From Bradyrhizobium sp. CCBAU 51765 (GTDB taxonomy: Bacteria; Pseudomonadota; Alphaproteobacteria; Rhizobiales; Xanthobacteraceae), in the NCBI RefSeq assembly GCF_015291725.1, contig NZ_CP030038.1:1539001-1603000 (forward strand): a DNA stretch of 64,000 nt, given 5' to 3'. Below are positions 44,865-53,713 of the stretch, piece by piece. Below the pieces are notes generated by a model. It was not told the DNA's origin, did not search any database, and saw only the letters and a program-made list of their open reading frames with translations. Made by a program: the position numbers and the translations under genes. The number at the start of each line of letters is the position of its first letter. Within the stretch, counting starts at the first letter, position 1.

Positions 44865-45968
44865 TTATGTCCGGGAGTTTGGTTTTTCGCCGATCGCGGG
44901 CACCGCGCCATAAGAGCGCGTCTCGCCGACGATGATCGGCGCCGGCGCGGGATAGCTGACGCGGCCGTTCGGCGTGTCGACCTCGATGCGGCGCAGATGC
45001 GGATGGCTGGTGAGGTCGGCCATGGTGTTGACCTCGGCAAAGGCGATGTCGGCATCCGACAGCCGCTTCAACAGCTCGTCGCGCGTCATCTTGCCGAAGG
45101 CATCCGCCACCGTCGTGTCGGTGAAGTCACGGTTGCGCACGCGCTCGACCATGTTGGCGACGCGCGGATCGGCGGGCAGGTCGGGCTGGTCCAGCACCTT
45201 CGCGCAGAGCGTCTTCCACTCGCGCTCGCTCTGGATCGAGATCAGGATGTCCTTGCCGTCCTTCGAGGTGAACACGCCGTAGGGCGCGATCGAGGGATGG
45301 CGCAGGCCCATGCGCTTGGGCGGATTGCCGGCCTCGGAATTGAGCAGCGGCACGGTGCACCAGTCCGCCATCACGTCGAACATGGAGATGCGGATATCGG
45401 CGCCCTTGCCGGTGCGCCCGCGCGCGATCAGCGCCTCGAGGATCGCCGCATGCGCGGTGGCGCCGGTCGCGACGTCGACGATCGACATGCCGACGCGCGA
45501 GGCGCCGTCGGGATTGCCGGTGATCGAAGCAAGCCCGCTCTCGGCCTGGATCAGCAGATCATAGGCCTTGCGGTGCGCATAGGGGCCCTCGTCGCCGTAG
45601 CCGGTGATCGTGCACGAGATCAGCTTCGGATAGTCCCTGAGCAAGCGCTCGCGCGAGAAGCCGAGCTTGTCCATCGAGCCGGGCTTGAGGTTCTGGATCA
45701 GCACGTCGGCGCTGGCGATCAGCTTCTCCAGCTCGGCGCGGCCTTCGCCGGTCGTGAGATCGACCACCGCCGATTGCTTGCCGCGGTTGAGCCAGACGAA
45801 ATAGCTGCTCTGGCCCTTGGCGGCCGCGTCATAGCCGCGGGCGAAATCGCCCTCGGGCCGCTCGATCTTGATCACCTCCGCGCCGGCATCCGCCAGCCGC
45901 GAGGAGCAGAACGGCGCCGCGACCGCCTGCTCGACCGCAATCACCCTGATCCCGTCAAGTGCTCCCAT
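44865..45968 (-). CDS. CaiB/BaiF family III CoA transferase
   Basis: The 367-residue enzyme has the family N-terminus (GALDGIRVIAVEQAVAAPFC, AGAEVIKIERPEGDFAR), the GEGxxY-like ITGYGDEGPYAHRKAYDLL block and the catalytic Asp region GADIRISMFDVMADW. It activates a carboxylic acid by CoA transfer. It lies 10 bases after the acyl-CoA dehydrogenase gene and before the MaoC-like gene in one operon, presumably providing the acyl-CoA substrate. Confidence 0.93.
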   Translation of the reverse strand: MGALDGIRVIAVEQAVAAPFCSSRLADAGAEVIKIERPEGDFARGYDAAAKGQSSYFVWLNRGKQSAVVDLTTGEGRAELEKLIASADVLIQNLKPGSMDKLGFSRERLLRDYPKLISCTITGYGDEGPYAHRKAYDLLIQAESGLASITGNPDGASRVGMSIVDVATGATAHAAILEALIARGRTGKGADIRISMFDVMADWCTVPLLNSEAGNPPKRMGLRHPSIAPYGVFTSKDGKDILISIQSEREWKTLCAKVLDQPDLPADPRVANMVERVRNRDFTDTTVADAFGKMTRDELLKRLSDADIAFAEVNTMADLTSHPHLRRIEVDTPNGRVSYPAPAPIIVGETRSYGAVPAIGEKPNSRT

Positions 45969-45978
45969 GCTGGCCGCC

Positions 45979-47148
45979 TCAGTACGAGCGCGGCATGCCG
46001 AGCACGTGCTCGGCGACGAAGGACAGCACGAGATTGGTCGAGATCGGCGCCACCTGATAGAGCCGCGTCTCGCGGAACTTGCGCTCGACGTCGTATTCCT
46101 CGGCGAAGCCGAAGCCGCCATGGGTCTGGATGCAGGCATTGGCCGCTTCCCAGGATGCATCCGCCGCAAGCATCTTGGCCATGTTGGCCTCGGCGCCGCA
46201 GTCGAGGCCGGCCTCGTATTTGCGCGTGGCTTCCTTCACCATCAGCTCGGCCGCGCGCATCGAGGCGTAAGCCTTGGCGATCGGGAACTGGATGCCCTGG
46301 TTCTGGCCGATCGGCCGGCCGAAAACGCTGCGCTCCTTGGCGTAGTTCGTCGCCTTGGCGATGAACCACTTTGCGTCGCCGACGCATTCGGCCGCGATCA
46401 GGATGCGCTCGGCATTCATGCCGGAGAGGATGTAGCGGAAGCCCTTGCCTTCCTCGCCGATCAGGTTCTCCGCCGGCACCTTCATGTCGGTGAAGAACAC
46501 TTCCGTGGTGGCGTGGTTCATCATGGTGCGGATCGGGCGGATCTCGAGACCGTTGTTCTTGGCCTCGCGCATGTCGACGATGAACACCGAAAGGCCGTCC
46601 GTGCGCTTCTTGACCTGATCCTTCGGCGTGGTCCGCGCCAGCAAGATCATCAGGTCGGAATGCTCGGCGCGGCTGGTCCAGATCTTCTGGCCGTTGACGA
46701 TATAGCTGTCGTTGCCGTCTTTGCGCGCGAAGGTCTTCAGCGAGGAGGTGTCGGTGCCGCTGGTCGGCTCGGTGACGCCGAAGGCCTGCAGCCGCAATTC
46801 GCCGCTCGCGATCTTCGGCAGATATTTTGCCTTCTGCTCCGCATTGCCATGCCTGAGCACCGTGCCCATCGTGTACATCTGGGCGTGGCAGCCGCCGCCG
46901 TTGCAGCCCGCGCGCTGGATCTCCTCGAGGATCGCGGCGGCCGCCGAAAGCTTCAGGCCCGCGCCGCCATATTCCTCGGGGATCAGGACCGAGAGATAGC
47001 CGGCCTCAGTCAACGCATCCACGAACGCCTTGGGATAGGCCATCTCGCGATCGAGCTTGCGCCAATATTCGCCGGGAAACTGCGCGCACAGCTTGGCGAC
47101 GGCCTCGCGAATGTCGGCGTGATCTTCGGTGTGGTGTTCTTGACTCAT
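45979..47148 (-). CDS. Acyl-CoA dehydrogenase
   Basis: The 389-residue flavoenzyme has FGVTEPTSGTDTSSLKTFAR (flavin/substrate contacts), WTSRAEHSD, and the C-terminal HGGFGFAEEYDVERKFRETR with the catalytic-Glu position as in medium-chain enzymes. It is the first gene of the LysR-divergent operon. It should oxidise a short acyl-CoA made by the CoA transferase encoded next. Confidence 0.94.
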   Translation of the reverse strand: MSQEHHTEDHADIREAVAKLCAQFPGEYWRKLDREMAYPKAFVDALTEAGYLSVLIPEEYGGAGLKLSAAAAILEEIQRAGCNGGGCHAQMYTMGTVLRHGNAEQKAKYLPKIASGELRLQAFGVTEPTSGTDTSSLKTFARKDGNDSYIVNGQKIWTSRAEHSDLMILLARTTPKDQVKKRTDGLSVFIVDMREAKNNGLEIRPIRTMMNHATTEVFFTDMKVPAENLIGEEGKGFRYILSGMNAERILIAAECVGDAKWFIAKATNYAKERSVFGRPIGQNQGIQFPIAKAYASMRAAELMVKEATRKYEAGLDCGAEANMAKMLAADASWEAANACIQTHGGFGFAEEYDVERKFRETRLYQVAPISTNLVLSFVAEHVLGMPRSY

Positions 47149-47195
47149 GGCGTTTCCTGTTCGTAGCGGCAGTTAAGATAACGCCGGCCAATCCC

Positions 47196-47219
47196 CTGGC
47201 GTTGTGAAAACAACGCCAG
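47196..47219. promoter_or_regulatory. Candidate LysR operator (inverted repeat)
   Basis: Perfect 10-base arms CTGGCGTTGT and ACAACGCCAG around GAAA. It lies in the 125-base region between the divergent acyl-CoA dehydrogenase and LysR genes. A partial third AACGCC element (47180-47185) may extend the site, as LysR activators often use two adjacent half-sites. Confidence 0.65.
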
Positions 47220-47273
47220 CCCCCTATGCTCATTTGCTATAGCGTATGGAGTAGCCTTCCAGGATTGGCAAGC

Positions 47274-48194
47274 ATGGATTTCCGGCAGCTCAGGACCTTC
47301 AGTTGCGTGGCGGAGCTCGGCAGCCTGTCCAAGGCGTCCGACACGCTGCGCGTGGCGCAGCCGGCGCTCAGCCGGCAGATCAAGCTCCTGGAACACGAGC
47401 TGCGCACCGATCTGTTCACCCGCAACGGCCGCGGCATGGTGCTGACCGAGGCCGGCCGCCTCCTGCTGGCGCGCACCTCCGGCATCGTGCGGCAGATCGA
47501 CCAGATCCGCGACGACATCCAGTCGGCCAAGGGGCCGCCCTCCGGGCAGGTGGTGCTTGGTCTCGTTCCGACCGTCAGCTGCGTGCTGTCGGCGCGCTTT
47601 GCACGGCGCTGCGTCGAAAAATTTCCCGGCATCTCGCTGCGCATCGTCGAGAGCTACAGTGGTCATCTCGTCGAATGGCTGCATCGCGGCGAGATGGATC
47701 TCGCCATCCTCTATGGCCGCTCGGCCGATCTGCATCTCAATGTGCAGAGCCTGGGGCGCGACAACATCGTCGCGGTCGGCCCGCGCGGCTGTGGGCTGGC
47801 GCGCAAGAAGAGCGTCGACATCGGCTGGCTGCTGCGCCAGCGCCTGGTGCTGCCCTCTCATTCCCACGGCCTCCGCGCGCTGATCGAGCATGCGGCGGCC
47901 CAGCGCAAGATCAAGCTCAACGTCCAGCTCGAGGCGGATTCCTTCCGCGTGCTGACCAGCCTCGTCGAGGAGGGCCTCGGCTTCGCGCTGCTGCCGCCCT
48001 CGTCGGTCCACGGCGAGGTCGCGGACGGGCGGCTTGAAACCGCGCCCGTATCCAGGCCGATGACGCGTGAGCTCATCTTTGCCTCTCCGATCGATCGCCC
48101 GGCCTCGACGGCCTCGCTCGCCATCACCGCTCTCCTGCGCGAGGAAGTCGCCGCCTGCCGCAAGGAAGGCGTGTGGGACATCAAATTGAGTTAG
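47274..48194 (+). CDS. LysR family transcriptional regulator
   Basis: The 306-residue protein has the N-terminal winged HTH (MDFRQLRTFSCVAELGSLSK, VAQPALSRQIKLLEHEL) and a periplasmic-binding-like effector domain. The ATG at 47274 gives the typical LysR start. It is divergent from the acyl-CoA dehydrogenase/CoA transferase/MaoC operon and probably activates it when the substrate or an intermediate is bound. RLFTRNGRG-like LFTRNGRGMVLTEAG completes the DNA-binding region. Confidence 0.95.
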   Translation: MDFRQLRTFSCVAELGSLSKASDTLRVAQPALSRQIKLLEHELRTDLFTRNGRGMVLTEAGRLLLARTSGIVRQIDQIRDDIQSAKGPPSGQVVLGLVPTVSCVLSARFARRCVEKFPGISLRIVESYSGHLVEWLHRGEMDLAILYGRSADLHLNVQSLGRDNIVAVGPRGCGLARKKSVDIGWLLRQRLVLPSHSHGLRALIEHAAAQRKIKLNVQLEADSFRVLTSLVEEGLGFALLPPSSVHGEVADGRLETAPVSRPMTRELIFASPIDRPASTASLAITALLREEVAACRKEGVWDIKLS

Positions 48195-48320
48195 ATGGCG
48201 TGTGGTAGAACAGTCAGGCGCCGTCTTGCCTTCGCATCTGGCGCGACCTGTCATGCCGGAATTTTATAGCCGGGCCAGGGGTACTGCGAATGAGACTCGC
48301 ATCTGCATCCCGGAACTCGT

Positions 48321-48403
48321 CATTGCGAGCGCAGCGAAGCAATCCAGAAATCCCTCCGCGGTGACAGCCTGGATTGCTTCGTCGCAAGAGCTCCTCGCAA
48401 TGA
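48321..48403 (+). repeat. Dispersed palindromic repeat, family A copy 4
   Basis: Same element as at 4241-4322 and in the same orientation, from CATTGCGAGCGCAGCGAAGC to GAGCTCCTCGCAATGA. It sits between the convergent LysR and P450 genes. Confidence 0.92.
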
Positions 48404-48416
48404 CGGAGAAGAGAGC

Positions 48417-49691
48417 TCAGCCGGGAATCCTCACCGGCAGGGACTCGTATCCCTTGATGAAGCTGGAATAGATCCGCTTGGGCTCGCCGACCACCTCGAT
48501 GCGGTCGAACCGCTTCAGCATCTCCTCCCAGACGATCCGCAGCTGCAGTTCGGCAAGCCGCATGCCGACGCAGCGGTGGATGCCGAAGCCGAAGGAGAGG
48601 TGGGTGCGCGGCCGGGGTCGGTCGATGATGAACTCGTTCGGCTTCTCGAACATCTCGTCGTCGCGGTTGCCCGAGACGTACCACATCACGACGCGGTCGC
48701 CCTTCCTGATGTGCTTGCCGCCGATCTCGGTGTCCTGCAACGCGGTGCGCCGCATATGCGCCAGCGGCGTCTGCCAGCGGATCACTTCCGGCACCATGGA
48801 ATCGATCAGCTCCGGATTGGCGCGGAGCTTGTCGTACTGCTCCGGGTTCTCGTTCAGCGCCAGCACCGAGCCGGTCATGGTGTTGCGCGTGGTGTCGTTG
48901 CCGCCGACGATGAGCAGGATGATGTTGCCCATGAGGTTGTCGGGGTCCATGTGGCGCGTGGCCTCGTTGTGCGCCATCAGCGACAGCAGGTCGTTGCGCG
49001 GCGCGGAGTTGACGCGCTCGTTCCACAGCTTCGACATGTAGGCGTAGCACTCGTCCATCTCGCGGCGGCGCTCCTCGGCGGAGGCGACGATGCCGCTCTT
49101 GGGCAGCGCGGTCGAGACGTCGGACCAGCGCGTCAGCTTGCGCCGCTCTTCCCAGGGGAAGTCGAACAGCGTCGCCAGCATCTGCGTCGTCAGCTCGATC
49201 GAGACGCGCTCGACGAAGTTGAAGGTCTCGTTGCGCGGCAGATTGTCCAGTACGGTCTGCGAGCGCTGGCGGATCAATCTCGCCAGCTCGTCCAGATGCT
49301 GAGGGGTGAACATCGGCGACACCGTCTTGCGCTGCGCCGAATGCCGGGGCTGGTCCATCGCGATGAAGCTTGGATAGTCGTAGCCTTCCGGCACGTCGCG
49401 GATCGAGATGCCGCCGAGCTTCGAATCCGAAGAGAAGATGCCGTGATTGGTGTCGACATGCATGATGTCGTTGTACTTCACCACCGACCAGTACGGCTCG
49501 ATCGGCGCGTTGGTGCAGTAGTGCACCGGCTCTTCCTTGCGTAGCCGCTCGAACCACGGCCACAGCGTGTCGTCCTGGAACAGCCTGGGCGCGCCGGGGT
49601 GGAATTGCGAAAGCGGCGTCGCATAGGCCTCCTCGCGCGCCCTGCGCATGCGTTCGGCCTTGTCCACTTTAACCGGCGCTTGGATGTTCAT
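48417..49691 (-). CDS. Cytochrome P450, CYP153-type (terminal alkane/fatty-acid hydroxylase family), copy 1
   Basis: The 424-residue soluble P450 has the I-helix GGNDTTRNTMTGSVLALN, the K-helix EVIRWQTPLAHMRRTAL and the haem loop FGFGIHRCVGMRLAEL with the Cys ligand. These segments are those of CYP153, which hydroxylates the terminal carbon of alkanes and fatty acids. Partner ferredoxin and reductase genes, often linked, are absent here. An insertion sequence ends 23 bases upstream of its start codon; a CTGGAG ribosome site remains outside the element. A close paralogue lies upstream at 50987-52252. Confidence 0.92.
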   Translation of the reverse strand: MNIQAPVKVDKAERMRRAREEAYATPLSQFHPGAPRLFQDDTLWPWFERLRKEEPVHYCTNAPIEPYWSVVKYNDIMHVDTNHGIFSSDSKLGGISIRDVPEGYDYPSFIAMDQPRHSAQRKTVSPMFTPQHLDELARLIRQRSQTVLDNLPRNETFNFVERVSIELTTQMLATLFDFPWEERRKLTRWSDVSTALPKSGIVASAEERRREMDECYAYMSKLWNERVNSAPRNDLLSLMAHNEATRHMDPDNLMGNIILLIVGGNDTTRNTMTGSVLALNENPEQYDKLRANPELIDSMVPEVIRWQTPLAHMRRTALQDTEIGGKHIRKGDRVVMWYVSGNRDDEMFEKPNEFIIDRPRPRTHLSFGFGIHRCVGMRLAELQLRIVWEEMLKRFDRIEVVGEPKRIYSSFIKGYESLPVRIPG

Positions 49692-49714
49692 GGTCGTGAC
49701 TCCAGTTGGTGTTC

Positions 49715-49742
49715 CATCCTCTCCCGCAAGCGAGAGCTTTGC
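49715..49742. repeat. Left terminal inverted repeat of the insertion sequence
   Basis: Reads CATCCTCTCCCGC in its first half and GCGAGAGCTTTGC in its second. It matches the reverse complement of 50914-50941 except for AAG versus TTG in the centre. Confidence 0.85.
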
Positions 49743-49853
49743 TTAATTGGACGCGGGGGAGTGATTGCCGCTGTTGGGCGTTTTTTGCGTAGCGTTGGAC
49801 GTCGGCGGCATCGAAGGTTTGCGCTTTCGTGGTCGACTGATTGGGTTGGGCGG

Positions 49854-50867
49854 TCATGCGGCAACTCCCGCAGGAGACAACGCCACCCATCGTTTGAGAT
49901 TCATTGCCAGGCAGATCAGGCGCAGATGCGTCTGGTTGCGCGCCCAGCCCAGATAGCGGGCGCGCGCCCAGCGGTAGCTGCCCTTGAGGCGCGCGAAGAC
50001 CTGCTCGACCGGTGCGCGGCGCTTTCCCACGGCACCGTTGAAGCGCTTCTGCCGCGCGGTCAGCGGATGATGCTTGTTGGGCCGGAACATCAGCCGCGGC
50101 TTGATGCCTCGCGCGCGCAGGCCGCTACGGCGCTCGTGCTTGTCATAGGCCTGGTCGGCATAGACCGCCTTCTCATCACCACAGACCAACTCGTCGGCGG
50201 GCACCGTATCGTTGACCGCAGCATCGGTCAGCTTGCTGCGGCGGATGATTGCCGAGCCCTGGTCGATGCCAACATGGGCCTTGTAGCCGAAGTATCGTTT
50301 GCCGCCCTTCTTGGTCCATCGCGCATCCGGATCGCGCTTGCTGTTGACCAGTTTGCTCGGCGCCCGACCGTCCGGGCCGGGGGGCTGCGGCTCCTCTGGT
50401 GGCTTCGGCGGCTTCACCGCCGCCGGGATCAGGCTCGCGTCGATTAGTGTACCCCGCCGCACCACCAGCCCATGCGCATCGATCTGGCGCAGGATCTCAC
50501 CGAACAGCCTCTCGTCCAGGCCGGCCCGCTGCAAACTGTCGCGGAAGCGCCAGATCGTGGCGTGATCGGGTGTCTCATCGCCGAGCACAAAGCCGCAGAA
50601 ATCGCGGAATGAGGCGCGGTCATCAAGCGCCTCTTCAAGCTCCGGATCGGACAGCCCGTACCATTGCTGCAGCAACAGCGCCTTGAACATCACCAGCCGC
50701 GGATAGGCCGGCGCCCCACGCTCCGGTTCCGGCAGACCGCCTAGCACGCCCCCTACCGCTGCCCAATCGACCAAGTCCCCAATCCGTCTCAGCACCGGAT
50801 TGCCTTTTCCCCGTCGCGACACCAGCGCGTCCGCAAAGCTCGGTTGTCCAACCTGTCGATAGGCCAT
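49854..50867 (-). CDS. IS5 family transposase
   Basis: The 337-residue DDE transposase has the N-terminal DUF772-type domain (YPRLVMFKALLLQQWYGLSD) and the catalytic segments TLIDASLI (Asp), VYADQAYDK (Asp) and RAPVEQVFARLK (Glu), all in order and without frameshift. The size fits the IS5 subgroup (about 330 residues). The frame appears intact, so the element may still be active. Its stop codon overlaps an ATG of a short frame running out through the left end (ATGA). Confidence 0.95.
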   Translation of the reverse strand: MAYRQVGQPSFADALVSRRGKGNPVLRRIGDLVDWAAVGGVLGGLPEPERGAPAYPRLVMFKALLLQQWYGLSDPELEEALDDRASFRDFCGFVLGDETPDHATIWRFRDSLQRAGLDERLFGEILRQIDAHGLVVRRGTLIDASLIPAAVKPPKPPEEPQPPGPDGRAPSKLVNSKRDPDARWTKKGGKRYFGYKAHVGIDQGSAIIRRSKLTDAAVNDTVPADELVCGDEKAVYADQAYDKHERRSGLRARGIKPRLMFRPNKHHPLTARQKRFNGAVGKRRAPVEQVFARLKGSYRWARARYLGWARNQTHLRLICLAMNLKRWVALSPAGVAA

Positions 50868-50913
50868 TCCCGTCCTCCCTCAGCGGTCTAGGGAATCGCA
50901 GATTCGCGAATAT

Positions 50914-50941
50914 GCAAAGCTCTCGCAAGCGGGAGAGGATG
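50914..50941. repeat. Right terminal inverted repeat of the insertion sequence
   Basis: Reverse-complement partner of 49715-49742. It lies 45 bases downstream of the stop codon of the second P450 gene, on its transcription-downstream side. Confidence 0.85.
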
Positions 50942-50986
50942 CGCAGCTTTCTCGCGGACGTCGTTCGAACTCATCTTACTGCGAAT

Positions 50987-52252
50987 TTACGCCGCAATCT
51001 TCACCGGCAACGTCTCCAGCCCCTTCACGAAGCTGGAATAGACCCGCCTGGGCTCGCCGACCACATCAATATGGTCGAACCGCTTGAGAATTTCTTCCCA
51101 AATAATCTTGAGCTGGAGTTCGGCGAGCCTGAGGCCCACGCAGCGGTGGATGCCGAAGCCGAAGGAGAGGTGCGTGCGCGGGCGGGCGCGGTCGATGATG
51201 AAATCGTAGGGCTTTTCGATCACCTCCTCGTCGCGGTTGCCCGAGACGTACCACATCACGACCTTGTCACCCTTCTTGATCTGCTTGCCGCGGAATTCGA
51301 AGTCGGAGAGCGCCGTGCGCCGCATATGCGCGAGCGGAGTCTGCCAGCGGATCACCTCGGGCACGAAGCTGTCGAGCAGATCCGGGTTCTCGCGCAGCTT
51401 GCGATACTGCTCCGGATGCTGGCTCAGCGCGTAGATCGAGCCCGACATGGTGTTGCGGGTGGTGTCGTTGCCGCCGACGATCAAAAGGATGAGATTGCCG
51501 AGGAAGTTCCTGGCGTCCATGTCGCGCGTGGCGGCACTGTGCGCCATCATCGACAAGAGGTCGCTCTTCGGCGGCTGTTCGATGCGCTCCTTCCAGAGGC
51601 GGGAGAAATAGGCCGCGCATTCCGTCAGCTCGGCCATCCGCTCGTCCTCGGTGGCGACGAGGCCGTCGGGGCCGGGAATGGTAGTGGCGATGTCCGACCA
51701 GCGCGTCAGCTTGCGGCGGTCCTCCCAGGGGAAGTCGAACAGCACCGCCAGCATCTGCGTCGTCAGCTCGATCGAGACGCGGTCGACCCAGTCGAACACC
51801 TCGCCGCGGGGAAGGTTGTCCAGGCACTCGGCCGAGCGCTCGCGGATGTTGATCGCGAGATTGTCCAGGTGCGTCGGCGTGAACATCGGCGCCACGGTCT
51901 TGCGCTGGGCCGCATGGCGCGGCGGGTCCATCGAGATGAAGCTCTCGCGGCGCAAATCCGGATCGATGTCGCGGATGGTGATGCCGCCGAGCGCGGAGGC
52001 CGAGGAGAACACCGCATGGTTGGTCTCGATCTCCATGATGTCGTTGTAGCGCGTCACCGACCAATACGGCCCGAACATCGAGTCCTTGCAGTAGTGCACG
52101 GGATCGTCCCGGCGCAGGCGATCGAAATAGGGCCAGAACGTATCCGTCCTGAACAACTCCGGGTCGCCCGGATCGAACTGCTCCAGCGGCAGTGACGTGG
52201 CGCGCGCGCGAAGTGCGTCGAGCTTGGTCGCGCTCTCGATGGTCCCGTGCAT
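50987..52252 (-). CDS. Cytochrome P450, CYP153-type, copy 2
   Basis: The 421-residue protein is closely similar over its whole length to the P450 at 48417-49691: I-helix VGGNDTTRNTMSGSIYALS, EVIRWQTPLAHMRRTAL, VMWYVSGNRDEE and haem loop FGFGIHRCVGLRLAEL. The same CYP153-type function is expected. The ATG at 52252 has a GGGGAG site; a longer frame upstream is unlike P450s. It is upstream of the insertion sequence and of the first copy on the same strand, so the two once formed a tandem pair and probably one transcript. Confidence 0.92.
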   Translation of the reverse strand: MHGTIESATKLDALRARATSLPLEQFDPGDPELFRTDTFWPYFDRLRRDDPVHYCKDSMFGPYWSVTRYNDIMEIETNHAVFSSASALGGITIRDIDPDLRRESFISMDPPRHAAQRKTVAPMFTPTHLDNLAINIRERSAECLDNLPRGEVFDWVDRVSIELTTQMLAVLFDFPWEDRRKLTRWSDIATTIPGPDGLVATEDERMAELTECAAYFSRLWKERIEQPPKSDLLSMMAHSAATRDMDARNFLGNLILLIVGGNDTTRNTMSGSIYALSQHPEQYRKLRENPDLLDSFVPEVIRWQTPLAHMRRTALSDFEFRGKQIKKGDKVVMWYVSGNRDEEVIEKPYDFIIDRARPRTHLSFGFGIHRCVGLRLAELQLKIIWEEILKRFDHIDVVGEPRRVYSSFVKGLETLPVKIAA

Positions 52253-52555
52253 GACCGTTCTCCCCTGACCTGAACCGCGCGTTCTCGTTGAATTCTGCGC
52301 TGCGGTATTTGATTTGCAATTACAGCCGGTTGTCTGCGTCGGAGCAAGGGAGAGTTTTGCCACATCCAACCTTCACGAGAGCGTCGGATGGCCGTCACGC
52401 CGCCACGCGAACGTGACCTCCCGCACGCTGCGCGGTGGAGAATCGTGCAAGAACCCTATCGGAATCGAGGTAAATCGAACCGGCCCAGCTTGGGGATTGA
52501 CTAACCTCTGATCTATAGTTTGACCGCAACAGATCCGCATCCCGAGGTTGCTGCC
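52253..52555. other. Divergent intergenic region
   Basis: 303 bases between the CYP153-type gene and the DUF898 gene. It must hold both promoters. I see no gene, repeat family member or clear operator. The part near 52500-52530 is AT-richer (CTAACCTCTGATCTATAGTT). Confidence 0.5.
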
Positions 52556-53710
52556 GTGAACGACATGCAATGGACCCCCATTGGGGCCGAACCCTTACCG
52601 CCGCCGCTGCCGCCCACGCGGGTCGATTTCTCCGGCAACCGCTCCGAGTTCCGCAGAATGGTCACCAGGGGTGCCATGCTGGAGCTCGTCACCTTCGGCT
52701 TCTACCGGTTCTGGCTGGTCACCGACATTCGCCGCCATCTGTGGGCCAACACTGCGATCGACGGCGATGCGGCCGAATATACCGGGCGGGCCAAGGAGCT
52801 TTTGATCGGCTTCCTGGTCGCGCTCGCGATCCTGGTGCCGATCTACCTCGCCTACTTTCTGATCGGCATCGAGTTCGAGCGCTGGCAAGGCTTCGCCTCG
52901 TTGCCGCTGTTTATCGGCTTCTACGCCTTCGGCCAGTTCGCGATTTTTCGCGCGCGGCGCTACCGCCTGACGCGCACGGTCTGGCGCGGCGTGCGGTTCT
53001 GGATGGACGGCTCGGGCTGGGCCTATTCGCTCCGCGCCATGCTGTGGGGCTTGCTCGTGTTCCTGACGCTCGGCCTGGCGCTGCCATGGCGCGCAGCTGC
53101 GCTCGAGCGCTACAAGATGCAGCACACCCATTATGGCGATCTCTCCGGCGACTTCGAAGGCGACGGCTGGACCTTCTTCAAGCGCGGCTGGTGGCTCTGG
53201 CTGCTCAGCCCGGTCGCGCTCGTGATCTTCCCGCTGGCGCCATTCCTCTACGCCGAGTTTAGGGCGCGCGAGTGGCGCTGGTGGCTCGACGGCATTCGCA
53301 TCGGCGGCGTCAGCCTGTCCTCGGATCTGCCTCATGACGCCTTCTACGGCCTGTACTGGAAAGTGGTCGGCTGGTGGACGCTGCTCTCGGCCGCGTTCGG
53401 TGCTTACATGATCGGCGGTACCTTGCTCGTCGTCCAGCTCACCGGCGTGCCGGTCGATCAGGTATTCGAGCCCGGCGACGGCGCGAACAGCATCCCGGTG
53501 GTGGCAATGATGGTGATCGGCTATTTCGCCGTAGCGCTGGCCATCAACATCGTCATGCGCGTCTATCTCCAGCGCGATCTCTGGGCGAAGGTGCTGGAGA
53601 CGGTCGAGGTGCACAAGATCGCGGCCGCGGCGAATGTGCAGGGGCGCGGCGAACTCGCCGGCGCGCTCGGCGAAGGGTTTGCCGATGGACTGGATGTTGC
53701 AGGATTCTGA
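52556..53710 (+). CDS. DUF898 (YjgN) family membrane protein
   Basis: The approximately 384-residue protein begins with a Pro-rich cytoplasmic stretch (PIGAEPLPPPLPPTRVDF), and DUF898 signatures follow: FSGNRSEFRRMV, FGFYRFWLVTDIRRHLWAN, and FLTLGLALPWRAAALERYKM. About eight membrane helices are visible. A GAGG motif favours a GTG at 52556; a TTG at 52520 is possible. Function is unknown. It is followed after 3 bases by an M48 metallopeptidase, so they are probably translated from one transcript. Confidence 0.88.
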   Translation: MNDMQWTPIGAEPLPPPLPPTRVDFSGNRSEFRRMVTRGAMLELVTFGFYRFWLVTDIRRHLWANTAIDGDAAEYTGRAKELLIGFLVALAILVPIYLAYFLIGIEFERWQGFASLPLFIGFYAFGQFAIFRARRYRLTRTVWRGVRFWMDGSGWAYSLRAMLWGLLVFLTLGLALPWRAAALERYKMQHTHYGDLSGDFEGDGWTFFKRGWWLWLLSPVALVIFPLAPFLYAEFRAREWRWWLDGIRIGGVSLSSDLPHDAFYGLYWKVVGWWTLLSAAFGAYMIGGTLLVVQLTGVPVDQVFEPGDGANSIPVVAMMVIGYFAVALAINIVMRVYLQRDLWAKVLETVEVHKIAAAANVQGRGELAGALGEGFADGLDVAGF

Positions 53711-53713
53711 ACC

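Larger units (their letters stand above)
49715..50941 (-). mobile_element. IS5-like insertion sequence between two P450 paralogues
   Basis: A 1227-base element bounded by nearly perfect 28-base terminal inverted repeats (49715-49742 and 50914-50941) that differ only at their central three bases. Each repeat is itself partly palindromic (CTCTC ... GAGAG). It contains one transposase gene. It lies between the two CYP153-type genes. I see no clear target duplication at the ends, so the exact boundaries may be off by a few bases. Confidence 0.85.

Noticed and set aside
49711..50945. Target site duplication of the insertion sequence
   Set aside because: No clean direct repeat is seen next to the terminal repeats; the flanking bases do not match well enough to call one.
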